A stretch of DNA of 64,000 bases, taken from NCBI GenBank assembly GCA_016271365.2, contig CM057459.1, forward strand, positions 488,511,501-488,575,500. Direction: 5' to 3'. The first letter of the stretch is position 1, and every line of letters begins with the position of its first letter. The DNA comes from Neoceratodus forsteri (taxonomy: Eukaryota; Chordata; Ceratodontiformes; Ceratodontidae). The notes under the pieces were generated by a model, which had not been told where the DNA came from, made no database searches, and saw only the letters and a program-made list of their open reading frames with translations. The position numbers and the translations under genes are program-made. Positions 32,236 through 43,856 of this stretch are shown piece by piece.

Positions 32236-32544
32236 GCTTCTATCTTTATTGGTAAATTCATTTATGTAATGAAATATCCAATATTTCCATTGGATAACAT
32301 AGTAACATATATATACTGTAAGAGAACATTTGTATATTTACTTTCAGCTCAAAGTTTGATAATAAGCATAACACTGACACTTAGACTGTTTAGCCAGACA
32401 GTGCTGTACAACAGGTAAGGGGCATAGCCAGGCATGCTTCTTCCTCCCACCACTGATGTAAAGGTCTGGCTTCCAGAAGCATCCCTCCACCATCTCCTTC
32501 CTGCTGCATGTAACTGATTCTGTCTTCTCACAGGCAGATCAAGG

Positions 32545-33912
32545 GTTCATCACTGCTGCCATTTTCATCAATCTGATTTAGGCCTTTGACTCAGTGTCCC
32601 ACCATCTCCTCATGGATAAGCAGAGTGCTGCTGGCCTCTCAGCTCCTGCTATAGACTGGTTCCATTCTCACCTCTCTGGCTGCCTTCAAGTCAGCACTGG
32701 TGGGTAGTGCCCACCTCAATTTTCCAGCTAGGCTATGGTCCCACAGGACTCCATACTGGGGCCTATCCTGTTCTCCATCTTCCTTAATTGCTTCCCTACA
32801 GCTTGTGCCAGCTCACATCTCCACAATCATGCAGATGACACAGTCATTTATACCTCGAGTCCTTCCACTATAGCTGGGAAGACCCGCTCAAGCAAGACTT
32901 CCAGAATGTCCTGTGCTGGTTTCAATCTAACCAGCTCCTGGTCAATGCAAGCTGTCCATGACCTTTGGCACCAGCCAAAACTGCCATGACACCCAACTCT
33001 GCCTGTCTTCTCCACACTGAATGGTACCTCTCTTGAAGCAGTTAATTCATTCAAATACCTCGGTGTGTGGATAGACATCAAACTTGACCTCTCTGCCAAC
33101 ACTGTTTCCATCTATGCCAAGTTTCATCTGCAATAAAGATTGTCTGTCACTGAAGGTATGCCATGAGCTGGTCACCAAAATGCTTTGACTATGTGGACAC
33201 AGTCTATGGTGCTGTTTCTTCCACCTCTCTGGCCAGACTGGACATCCTCTGCAATTCCATCTGTTATTTTGCTACCTACTCCCCCCTCATACAAACCATT
33301 GCCACTTTCCTCCTCCTTATCCCATCTTTCTCTGCCTTCATGTCACCAGAACCACTGTGCCTCATTCATATCCAGATACTGACTTGTGTCTCTTCCCTCT
33401 TACTTCTTCTCACTCTGCTCCTCCATTGACTCTGCCTCCTTCTCTGTCAGCTCCAGGGATCTGAGTACTTTTTCCATTTCTTATCCCCACTCCTCTGCTG
33501 ACCAGTTAGCCTTTTCCTGTCATCTCCTTTCAGTCTGGAACCTACCCCCATCTTCCATCTGTTTCACTATCTCCTATGTTTCTCATAGGTACTGATTGAA
33601 ACTCCTTGACTCCCCTTGCCTGCTCCTGTTTCCCTCCAACCTGACTGCCTCCCTTACTTCTATCTCCTACCCCTATGAATATGTGGCTGAACTGCTGGAA
33701 TTCTTTTGCTTGCTCTTATTGTTCATGCTGACATTTTAATCATGGACTCTATGCCACCTTCTTGTAGCTGTGAATTGTTGCAGTGCTATGCAATTGCTTT
33801 TAACTGTGTCCATGCTATGTATTTGCCTCCCTGTGCTCTACTCCAGGGTCATGCCTGGAAATTAGCCTTGTCTCAGTGTGCCTTTCTCGGTCTCCAATTT
33901 TCAAATAAATAA
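32545..33912 (+). pseudogene. Jockey/L2-group LINE RT, plus strand
   Basis: Motif A AIFINLI-stop-AFDSVSHH (near 32575), motif B' MVPQDSILGPILFSIFLNCF (32735), motif C NHADDTVIYTSS (near 32830), then NSFKYLGVWIDIKLDLSA (near 33047), and a 3' UTR ending ...CCAATTTTCAAATAAATAA at 33910. The tail GGTCATGCCTGGAAATTAGC fits tail T. Motif B' G is changed to D and several stops are present; inactive. Nested in repeat U. Confidence 0.85.
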
Positions 33913-34215
33913 TTGAATGTCACCCCACCAACGTCCCCTGATTCAGCATTATCTGGGAAGGCATAAAAAGAAGCCCCCATATAGGAAAGATGGTCCCGCA
34001 GCAAAAGTTGCATGGAAGACTAATAAGTATAATGGCACACAGCCAGGTCACTTGTGGCACTATACTCTTCCTATAGCTGGAACCCTTTCTTTGAATTGTG
34101 TTGTCAGCCCACACAGTGACTGCGGTTAAACTCAACAAGTAGCTCCTGCATAAATTCATGAAGACTAAGTTAGAACCCATGTTGTATATAGCAAGCAATC
34201 TCCTTTAACTAACAT

Positions 34216-35099
34216 ACTTAAAGATCTTTAACACATGAGGACGGAGAAACCTGTGTGGGGAAAGAGGAGCTTAGGAAAATGTTTATCTTTTTCTTTGCAA
34301 ACAGGGAGAGACCTATATCAAGAGTACAACAGGGTTTTGGATACATACACCAGGTGTCAATAAATAACGATCTATGTACTCTTTTCTACGGATTGTGGGC
34401 TGTTACAGAGGTGGAAGTGTAGATTAACTCAAAGCATAATTAAAAGTAAATTTAACATTTTTATGTATGCCGTGCTGGTGGCACTAAAGGCTGAGGCTCT
34501 GGTCACCTTACCTCATGCCATGACGTTGACCTGGGTTCAGGAGCCATCTTGGGTCATCAGGGGTTGGCCTGGGAGGAAAGGATCAGGTGTCCAGAGGACT
34601 GCTCTCCTCTCCTGGGGAGGGGTGGGTTGTGGATCCCCGGCAACATGTGACTCCCAGTGGAGACTCAGGGTGCTGCATCCTGGGGACACCCTGGTATAGG
34701 GGGAGGTGTAAGTGGACATCCTGTGGGTGCGCACGGGAGCATGCCCATCTCATGCTGGATGTCATAGCACATCCATGCCTCTAGGGGTTCAAGATGACTA
34801 AACCCCTCCATGTGTGCAGCAAGGATGCCCTCCACCCCATGGACTCCTGCTCTCTCCGGCCCGAACAAAGTCCAGCCTAAGCCGGGGCTAGGCCTTAAGG
34901 GTGATCTTGGTCTCCCCTTTCATTCCCCTCCGGGGGGGCCCTACATGGGGGGTAAGCCACAGTCCTCCCTGTCTCACAGCCAAGGCAGAGGCCAGATCAG
35001 TGTAGTGTTGAGGGCCCACATACAGGGCCGATAGGGGACACGGTACCATCCCTGTTTCACAAAGGAAAATAAATAGAATTGAAAAAATATATATTTTTA
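34216..35099. other. No gene; possible SINE remnant at 34470-34560
   Basis: GC-rich 34480-35040. TGGCACTAAAGGCTGAGGCT and CCTGGGTTCAGGAG could be decayed A and B boxes of a tRNA-derived SINE, but this is weak. Many overlapping frames on both strands reflect GC content rather than genes. Confidence 0.3.
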
Positions 35100-35300
35100 T
35101 GCAGTATTTATGTGCAGTATTGAATGACTTAAATGTAGTATAATGCATTTGTATTTTAGATACACTGTCACACCTTGAAGAAGGGTATTTGTTTTGACCC
35201 CCAAAATGTTGGTGACCATACTATATATGCAGTTATCTGGTAGCCTTTTATTAATAAAACAGTAAAAGACCATAACTGGGGGGTGAATGGTGGATTTGGC
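35100..35300 (+). mobile_element. Repeat with hammerhead-like motif, copy 2
   Basis: CACCTTGAAGAAGGGT, then GACCCCCAAAATGTTGG at 35171-35212, and downstream TTTTATTAATAAAACAGTAA. The stem GGGT/ACCC between a GAAGAA core and a CAAAAT string has the same layout as copy 1 (2171-2440), which also ends with an AATAAATAA string. Diverged, so activity is not expected. Confidence 0.4.
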
Positions 35301-35436
35301 ATGTATTTTATAGGGAGAGTGGTATTATTCTCATTTTTGGCTAGTCTCACCTCCTCAATACTGAACTGACATTGTGCTTACCTTGTCTCACACAGTACAC
35401 AGTGGGAATGAGTGCCACCCCTCGTCAAGGAGCTGG

Positions 35437-35520
35437 CACCAAATTCCACCACAAGAAGCCACCATAACCTCAAGTGCCCACCAAATTCCACCACAAGAAG
35501 CCACCATAACCTCAAGTGCC
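35437..35520. repeat. Perfect 42-bp tandem duplication
   Basis: A unit beginning CACCAAATTCCACCAC and ending CAAGTGCC at 35437-35478 is repeated exactly at 35479-35520, implying a recent event. Confidence 0.95.
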
Positions 35521-36842
35521 CAACATACCCCCCCCCCCACACAGCCTACCTTGCACTGTGGTTAGTAGCACACCCAAGCACTCAGCCTTGAAGCTGACAT
35601 ACCAAGTGATATTCCTAGCCAATAGCTCCTCAGCACTGCTACCTCACTCACTGTGATATAACAACCAATCAATCTGCATGAAAGTAGGTGTCTCTTCCTG
35701 GCCAGTTATAATGTCCCACTCACTGATGTCACACAGAAGTTGAGGCATGAAGAGGACCAGAACCTGAAATACCACCCTCCTAACAGAATACTGTTCCTTC
35801 ATTGCCTCTGGTACTGTCATAGAAAATGTAATCTGCAATACAAAAACAAAAATTGTTCTGATATAAATAACTGTTGTCTACTTTTAAAAATGAATATTTT
35901 TTTTCAGTATTCGTGTTTGTTACTAACTCTTAGAACTATTATATTTAATTTGACCAGGACAGCCCAGAATGAGATACAATATATTATGTACAGTACACCG
36001 AGGACCAGCATTTATGCAATTCAACTGAGCAGACAAAAACAGAGTGGTAAAGTGATTTATTCAAGGTCAAACTGTCAGTGACTGAGGTTATATACTAACC
36101 TATGACCCCTTGATTCCCAGTTTTATGCTTGAGAGTTGATACCATGTTACACTTTCATCAGGGATTTTGATTGGAGCAAAGCTAATATAACATGGATATG
36201 TATATTATGTTAAGTTGCACGTGATGTTATTTTCCTTCAGTATCTCAGTGTGTGATTCCAAACTAGAATCTATTTCCCTTTCTGCTTTTTAGCCAGACAT
36301 AATCTTTTTTCTGCTAAAAAGCAAGGAATCAAATGCCATATTAATTATTGCTTACAGAGTCCTATGATAGAAATATATCATGTCTAGCTTGTTTCCCTGC
36401 CAAGCACTGTAGGGAATCAACAATTTGTCCTGTGGTTGGGTTTCTGTCTCAAGAATTTATATATTTTTTCATGTACGCTTTTTTTTATCTGTAGATAAAT
36501 TTAGACCCAGGCATTTTCCTAGTCTAAATAAGGACCAGTTGAATCATACATAGCCATCTCCAAGAATTTTCCTTCCCATTCATAGTATCCAGTCTCTGGG
36601 ATAGATCAGTCCTTGCCGAAGCATTTCACATGAGTATGAAGAGTAGGGAATTATTAAGTGCACCATAACATTATCCTACAACACCAGCACTGGAAGAAAC
36701 CATGCAATGAATATGAATTGAACTACAGATGGCAGTAAACCACTTTCCAAACCTAATCTTATCCAAGCAAGTTTGCATTCAGAGATTCAAAGCTTTGCCA
36801 AATTAGGGTCACAATTCTAGATGTCTGTTTACTAACTGGGGA
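35521..36842. other. No gene; single-copy-looking sequence
   Basis: No repeat, TE motif or long frame was recognised. The stretch 36230-36480 is AT-rich and non-repetitive and could be unique or conserved noncoding DNA. Confidence 0.4.
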
Positions 36843-36844
36843 TA

Positions 36845-36905
<61 letters not shown>
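36843..36905. repeat. (ATCT)n microsatellite
   Basis: About fifteen perfect CTAT/ATCT tetramers. Confidence 0.97.
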
Positions 36906-36961
36906 GGGAGATGAGGCATAGCTGAGTGCCTCAGCAACCCCCTGAGGTGTAAGGCAAGGCA

Positions 36962-37095
36962 AATTCTTTTTTTTTATTTATGTTTATTGTTTTACATCAA
37001 GTGCATACACAAGCAATGCATCAAACACTACACATTCTTATTAAGAGTAAACATTGAGGATGCCACTCCTCTTAATACATGCAGTTAATAGTCCC
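36962..37095 (-). mobile_element. Short L1 3' end insertion
   Basis: Starts with a T-rich tract and TTATGTTTATTGTTTTACAT, close to the 3' end of the half-L1 (TTTATGTTTATTGTTTTAAA at 5500). AGGCAAGGCA occurs on both sides (36952-36961 and 37096-37105), a probable target duplication. Only about 130 bp of 3' end were inserted. Confidence 0.6.
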
Positions 37096-37317
37096 AGGCA
37101 AGGCATTTTCATTTGTGTAGCAAACTGTCCTCAGGGCTTCACTGTACATACTGTATCAGCAAAAAAAATAAACATTCAAAACAACAAAACTAATTAATGT
37201 AATCAAATGCACAAAGTACAGTTACATGTCCTTGGAATGCAATATAATGTTCTTAAAATGGGTCTCTGGTAAAAAAAGTGAAATCAGACGGGACACTAGA
37301 AAGAAGTTCTGAATTGT

Positions 37318-37520
37318 TGGTATGTAATGTGGTCAAGTAAAAAGAGCACCAGCTTTGGAACTGGGAGACCACGGTTCACCAGAGTCATATATTTAGAGGG
37401 GCCTTGAGCAGGTTCCAGTGCTCCTGTCCCCGTAACTGCTGAAAAGGGTAGAAGCGGTTTACATCTCAGTGGGGCCACCCAGGGTTAAAACATTGTAAGA
37501 CTGCATAAATAAAAAAATAA
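37318..37520 (+). mobile_element. tRNA-derived SINE, diverged
   Basis: Head AATGTGGTCAAGTAAAAAGA and GCACCAGCTTTGGAACTGGG, followed by GACCACGGTTCACC (B-box region), fits the tRNA/MIR SINE layout. The tail CAGTGGGGCCACCCAGGGTT and an ATAAATAAAAAAATAAA run resemble the 25581 SINE tail. Confidence 0.6.
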
Positions 37521-37599
37521 ATACATTTCATGGGATATACAGAGATATATAGGAGCACCTGAATAAGCTGAGCAATTGTTCTGACTACTAAAGTCTTAC

Positions 37600-38300
37600 A
37601 CTTAATGTAATGAAATGCAAAGTACTACACTTGGGCAGGAAAAACAGAGGTAACGCATATACAATATTTGGGGTTCCTCATAATGCAGCAGAAAGGGGCC
37701 CTGCCATGCCACAATTCTGTGACAGCACTATTGGCTGCAGAATTATCCCCCACCCATGGAATACACATTCAGCTATAGTTCACCACCATGGCCAGCAACT
37801 GATTGAGCTGAATGAACACCTACTATATACAGTATGCATTCATTCAGAGCTCAGTTAGCAGTTGGCCATGGTGGTGAGCAGTGGTCTGTGCCAGTCATCA
37901 GCTCGGTTATGGGTTGTGGGGAGTGGGGTGATAGGACACTGTGGGATGGGGGGTACACTAGACCACCAGGAATTTCAAAATTTCAAGTTAATGGCAGATT
38001 GGGGCTGGGGCAGTCCACTACACCACCACAAAATAGAATTACTATAATTATACAGTATAATATTGTAATGGGTGATTGGGGCTTGTAGGGCTGCTAGGCT
38101 ACCAGGGAATATGACATTATAAATATTACAAATTGATATAACAGGAGATCAGGGCTTGGGGGGGGGGCTGCTAGACTACCAGGCAACATAAATCTTGTAT
38201 TCTAAATATTACTAACTGATATAACAGGAGGCTGGGGCTTAGGGGGGGTGCTAGACTATCAGAGACTGATTGGGACATTCCCCCATGGCCGTACTTATCT
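37600..38300. repeat. Fold-back repeat F, copy 1
   Basis: Central hairpin 37781-37877: CACCACCATGGCCAGCAACT pairs with AGTTAGCAGTTGGCCATGGT, with a short loop near 37830. To its right come tandem units of about 60-80 bp sharing (G)GTACACTAGACCACCAGG, GCTAGGCTACCAGG, GCTAGACTACCAGG and GATTGGGGCT phrases (37948, 38095, 38170, 38250). The TACACT(A/G)GACCACCAGG unit is the same as in copy 2 at 52785-54358. The left arm is shorter or decayed. Confidence 0.65.
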
Positions 38301-39303
38301 TGCAGCAATCTGTCTAGGTGCTCCCTCTGTTTGGTGTACCACTACAGTTGCTGCAAGCCATGGGACTTTGCCACTGGGACCCTGCCCGATAGGGAATTGG
38401 TTGCAGAGTTTATGGCACACAGTCGATTGGTGCTAGCTACCTTTGGCGTGGCGTGTGCTGAGTTTTGATAATTGGCCCCACAGATTTTAAGATTTTAACA
38501 GTCAGCCACCATGGTCCCCTACCTTTCTGCGCAATTCTAGGGTCCCAGACTGTTATTAGGCTGGCCTGTGGAAGCCTGCTTTGATGCTGCTCAGTGTGTC
38601 GCTCTGCTGAATCAGTCAGTGTGGTGATACAAATGCCTCCATTCCTGGCCCTACTCAATCAAGTGAAGATTTGCAGCCTGCATAGTCCAATTTTTTTAAA
38701 GCTACCCAGGGACTGAGTTTCCAAACAGCTGATTGGCTGCTTGCAGCAGACAATCAGCTCAGTGCTTCACATTGTCAGAAAATCAAAAGCTCTTCAAGGT
38801 TCCCAATTGTCCAATCAGCAGCAAAATCTGCAACAGTCAAGGGGTGGAGATAGTAGTTACTGGGCATAAAATTATGCATTTCAGTACTTTTTTTCCAACA
38901 TTTATTGGACTCTGAGAGAAGGAAAGTGCATTAAGAGCATAACACTGCCTGCTGAAGGAACAAGATTGCTGCTTTTGTTCCTGACATTCAGCTGCTAGGA
39001 AGAGGTACTGCTACATGTTGCTATTTTTTGAATGTTTGGCTTATTTAGTGTTTCAGTTGTTCTTTTAATATTATTTGTGAATGCTTTACATTTTGAGAAC
39101 CAGATTAAGATGTTGGAGGTATTTTAAGGGAATGGGGGAAATTTATTTAGCTGTTTACTTTTTGCTGACCAAGAAAGGGCATCTACAATTACATTCTCTG
39201 GTTGTTTGGCGGAGAGGGGTTGGGGAGGGCTGTGACATAGGTTGTCATCTTAAAGTATCATCTGTGCTGATAGTCCATTTCAAGTGTTCACTGCTATTCT
39301 CAA
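38301..39303. other. No recognisable gene
   Basis: Contains AATCAGC/GATTGGC phrases near 38740-38820 in inverted arrangement (CAGCTGATTGGC, GACAATCAGCTC, CCAATCAGC). No coding or TE motif recognised. Confidence 0.4.
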
Positions 39304-39575
39304 GGGGTCCAATTCTAGAAGGGAGAGATACATCTGACATAAGTTACGCAAATGCTGAACTTACGCCCAAGCAGTTGCAACATATGACATGCGCCCCATT
39401 CTAGGAACATTGCGACTTATAGCAAGAAATATCCTGAATGTTGCAGACCATGATATATGGCCTATAAAAGGTTGCAAACTGCAAGACAGGCATAAAGAAC
39501 AGCAAACCGCAATGTCGCAGAATTGTGGCGCACAAGCACACCAGAATATAGCACAATAGGCAACTGACAGGCAGA

Positions 39576-41728
39576 GGCGTAAAAGGAACTTCACCCATGA
39601 TGAGGTGGACATCCTGGTAGTGGAGATGGACAAGCATCATGTCCTGCTGCTGAGCCAAGGTGGGTACAAGGCCAGAAAGGACAAACAGAAGGAAACATGG
39701 GACACTGTGGCAAGGAAGGTCAATGCTGTGGCCTCCCCCCAAAAAAGATAGGTGAGGAACCTACAGAAGAAATGCAATAACATGAAGTGGATTGTGAAAC
39801 AAAAGCTGACACACAACCACCGTTGTGTCCTAGCCATGGGTGGTGGCCCAAGTCAACAACAGACACTAAACAGCATAGAAAAGAGGATAGCCAGGCATCT
39901 GTGCCAGTAAAACATGAGCGGCAACACCATCCTGCACACATACAGGTGGCAGGGGTGTCACAGGTATGTAGAGCGGTGGGAAATGCATGTAATGTGAATG
40001 TGCGCATGGAATGCTGAGTATGGCACTACCATGTTGGACAGTGTCCATGCATGTGAAGTGCGCTGTGTGCCCATCCATGTGTGCAGTGGTGGACAACACA
40101 CCCCAGTGCAAGGATGTGCACCATGTGGACACCTACTGGGGTGGAACAAGGCTCAGCAACATCCAGACACCGAACTGGGGGGGTGAAGAGGCAAGGCTGT
40201 GCAACATGTGAATTGAGTGTACTGTCTGTTGGACAAGGAAAGTGTAACCTAGGGAAGAACAGGGCCCTGCAGCATGTAGATGCCCACAGTGGGCGGGGGG
40301 AGGGGGCAAGGCTCTGCAACATGCAGATGCTCAACTGGTGGGGGGTGAAGGGGCAAGGCTGTGCAACATGGAGATGCCTGCCCATTGTGGGGAGGGGTGC
40401 TGACAATGGTGTTCTGTGTCCCACAATCACTGATAGCATGTCCATTCTACAGGTACCACAGCAGTGACAGATGACAGAGGGGCCAGTGGTGAAGGGCCTA
40501 GTGGAAACCAACAGCATAGCGCGGACAATGCAGACTCTGATTATGACAGCAGCAGCAGCACTACCTCAACAAGCAGCAGCACCACCTCAAGCACATCATC
40601 CCCAGACACACCAGTGGACATGAAGGAGGCAGACGGTAGTGAGGCCAGTTTTGAGGGAGTGAGAGTGGAGTGCAACACAGACAATGGTGCAGACAGTGGG
40701 GAGCAAAGCACCCAGGCCAGCCAGGGTGATGGTGACAATGTGGACAGCCAAGCAGCAGATGGTGGGGATGGGACTGTGGCTGGTGAAGTTGATACTGGGA
40801 CTGTAGCAGCCAATGGAATGGGGACCATGGTAGGGGACGCAAGCCCTAGAATTAGTGCAGAGCTAGAGGCACAGCTGGATAACACTGTGTGTGAGATGCA
40901 GAACCAGCTGTCCTCACCTGCATTCATCGGCGACTACTGTCACTCAGCTGTGGCTGGCCAGGGGGACATGACACAGGAACTGACAGCCATAAGGGAGGTC
41001 CTCTGAGAACACCATCAGAGCCTAGCTGTACATCTGTCATCCATCAGCAACAACATGCTTGCCACTGCAAGGGAAAACACAGTGGTGATGTCCAGCATGG
41101 TACAGGCGTTATGTAGCATAAGGGACTGCGCCCAGAGACAGATGGGGACCATGGAACGCTGCACTTATGCCATGGAATGTCTAGTGGCACAGCATCAAAG
41201 CCACAGTGAGGCAATGACTACCACAACACTGTCCGTAGTGGACAGCCTATGTGCGCTGCACCACCAGTCACCCATGTCAAATTGGTTGGCCCCGCAGAAC
41301 ACCAGCCAGGTACACACCCATGCACCTGCACGCACACCCATCCACCCAATGTGTGCAATGGCAGCATCACAAGCTGGACCACAGCCTCGCATGCACATGG
41401 CTGCCCATGTTACCCACAGCACAGTGGTCCAGGATCATGCAACCAGAGTACCTTTCAGCACACAGACTGTGACGACAACCTGTGCTGTCACTATCCCGGT
41501 TGCTGAACAACAGGTGCCCATCACAGAACACACACACAGGCCCAGAGGCCAGAGCACAGTACCAAGCCCTGTGCAGACTTAACAGGGCACACATCCAGGA
41601 TCAACGGCCACACCAGAGGAACAGTCTGCTGTAATGGGCTCACCCGTGGATGGTGGTCCAAGCATGGCTGGCTCCACACTGCAGCTGACCACAGTGCCTA
41701 GGCAAAGTAGGAGGGGGAGGAAGTAGAA
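39576..41728 (+). pseudogene. Harbinger Myb/SANT-like DNA-binding protein, two exons
   Basis: In Harbinger elements this partner protein binds the transposon ends and brings the transposase to the nucleus. Exon 1 (about 39576-39963) has RKRNFTHDEVDILVVEMDKH, KETWDTVARKVNAV, VRNLQKKCNNMKWIVKQKL and MGGGPSQQQTLNSIEKRI, the trihelix Myb/SANT-like fold of the NAIF1 type ending in the GGGP signature. A CAG-GTATGT donor at 39964 and a TTCTACAG acceptor at 40452 define a 489-bp intron. Exon 2 (40453-41728) is Ser/Thr-rich and acidic, then helical (ELEAQLDNTVCEMQNQL), then Thr/Pro/His-rich, ending in a basic RRGRK. Stops at 39750, in exon 1's end, at 41004 and at 41581, plus one frameshift, make it a pseudogene. 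Confidence 0.8.
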
Positions 41729-42040
41729 GGATGGGTCTGTGGAGGGGATGGACACCGGGACACAGAACAGCGTCCCTACTGAGGCCCTGCAAGGGGATGT
41801 CAGAACACCACCATGGTGGTTGCTGTACAGGAGTACAAGACATCACAGGCAGATGGTGTCAGGACACGGCGAAGCTGTGCTAAACAGTAATAGTGTGCAG
41901 GACAGCATACTACAGTTGATGTTATGGGCAATTGCCCATGTATGTCCGGGGACATATAGTATACTATGTACTGTATGGTGAGAAGGGGTGGATGCACATT
42001 GCACTGCAGAGGGTGTGTTAGTTGGTATGTGTGTGCATGG

Positions 42041-42041
<1 letters not shown>

Positions 42042-42091
<50 letters not shown>
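42042..42091. repeat. (GT)n microsatellite
   Basis: About 25 GT dinucleotides. The His/Thr-rich minus-strand frame over it is a translation of the repeat. Confidence 0.97.
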
Positions 42092-42092
<1 letters not shown>

Positions 42093-43812
42093 TGTGTTGG
42101 GGAGCACAGGTTACCACAATGTATATAATACCACTGTCACCACCTACCATGATGCACTGTGAATTAAATAGCACTATTCAGACATTGTTGTCCTGTGTCA
42201 TGTGTATCAAACATATGCACTTCAACAGCTATGGCCCCATGCATGGGCAGGCACCTGCTGTGGCTGTGCAGCTGACCATGGGTGTGTGGGGTCAGTACAG
42301 TAATGTGCCACCAGTGATAGGTACATAATGGTTACTGCTGCAGCATGCACAGATGGCCATGTGTGCATCAGCCAGATGCTGCATTGTGCGGTGGGCATGG
42401 GTGGTGGGTGGAGCTGTACCATACATCATGCAGACACCAGACATCATGTGGTCTCCCAGAGGTGACCATGTCCAACACCCTGCCACTGCACATTGGCAGG
42501 GGTGACCATATGGACCATGTACATGTGTATGGCATGTGCAGCAATGATGTTGGGGTGGCGGAAGATGTGGCCAACAGCACACAGTTGCTGCTGTGCTGGG
42601 GAGGGGCATCCATGTGCACCACCAGCCTGCTGGCCACTGTGGGGGCGGCATGCGAGCATATGCCACTAATAGCTTGGTGGTGAAAGCCATGTCCATCACC
42701 ACCCATCCACACAACAACAGCGACAATGTCACTGTTGAACCCCACACACCCAGACATAATGGAACAAGCACCACACAGTGTGAATGGAACACCATCCACA
42801 GAATACATCAGTTGCATGGAAACCAAAGGGCAGGTGTGGTGACCGAACTCAGGTGGGTGGTTCATCTTTTCTGGTCAAGGAGAGGCAGGCACAACAGTTC
42901 CAGATGCAAACAGATAGTTTTTATTGGTAGCAGCCACGGGTTCCACTGAAAAGTAATAGGTAAGGTGATTGTCATGCATAAGACAGTGTTTATCAGTAAG
43001 AGACAATGATACAGGTATAAAAACAGTAGCTATAAAAATGAACAATCATTCATTTGTTACAAATGTGCAAAATACCTCTAACAGGGTCGTCTAGTGCCCT
43101 ACGTCTGGCAGACATCAATAACAACACTTTATCAAGACCTAATCACCTTGGCCAAGGGTAATTAGAAAAGCACACCAGTTATAGTCCGACAGTCCAGTAG
43201 GAGGAACAGTATTTTTGGTGCAGCGCAGGTGGTAGCTAGCTAGCTTTGAAGAATGGGGTACAGTACCTGAATGATTGACCTGTCTCATTGGCTGGCAGAA
43301 GGACTGAGGAAAACAAGATGAGGTTGAAGATGAAGATGAAGAGGATGCAGGCTGGTCCGGAACTTGAGATGCAGGTGATGAAAGGATGGAGGATGGTCGA
43401 GACGATGTACTTTGATAATGATGCGGGTCCCCTGAAAGACTTCTGACATGTTGCCACCCAACTGGGGAAGGGAGCTATGGCCATCTCGACAGAGCAAAAC
43501 AGAAATGGGGCAATTGCCTACTTGCGTACTTCAGAGGGCACCTCATTACCATGAGCCGGGGCGGCTCCTAAGCTGACTAGACTGGGGGGGGGTACTGACT
43601 ACCACTATGCTAGCTAGTGTAGGCCTTTGTCATCTTCGGGGGTTGCTGGCAGGCTGGGCAGAAGCCACTGGATGCTTGGCCAACAGGTGGGCGACCCCTG
43701 ACCTCTGAGGTGCAGGTAATTGCAGTCTTCTGAGGACAATCCACTGGGTGATGGGACTACCACTGTTGGGCAGCCCGTCCACTTCCCCATGGCAACAGCT
43801 CAGATTGGGGGT

Positions 43813-43813
43813 G

Positions 43814-43853
<40 letters not shown>
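43813..43853. repeat. (GA)n microsatellite
   Basis: About twenty GA dinucleotides with one AA interruption. Confidence 0.95.

Positions 43854-43856
<3 letters not shown>

Larger units (their letters stand above)
31437..34215. mobile_element. Repeat U, copy B, inverted and interrupted
   Basis: Blocks 31437-31635, 32250-32440 and 33920-34215 are the reverse complement of copy A at 19446-20165, in matching order. The gaps hold an unassigned 0.6 kb insert (31640-32235) and a LINE (32545-33912). The pair fixes the internal order of the U element. Confidence 0.6.
39304..42950 (+). mobile_element. Harbinger-type transposon, 3' end not found
   Basis: GGGGTCCAATTCTAGAAG at 39304 is a plausible Harbinger-type terminus just upstream of a Myb/SANT-like gene. 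Its inverted counterpart was not found downstream, and no HARBI1-like DDE domain was recognised, so the right boundary is only a guess. 41730-42950 is GC-rich with overlapping frames on both strands and a (GT)n tract. Confidence 0.5.

Noticed and set aside
40541..40927. Ser/Val-rich minus-strand frame
   Set aside because: Antisense shadow of the acidic Ser/Thr exon of the Harbinger Myb-like gene.
41800..42174. His/Thr-rich frame on the minus strand
   Set aside because: It is the translation of the (GT)n microsatellite.
42292..42865. Overlapping long frames on both strands as a possible Harbinger transposase
   Set aside because: No DDE motif or HARBI1-like helix could be found; open frames on both strands are expected from this GC-rich composition.
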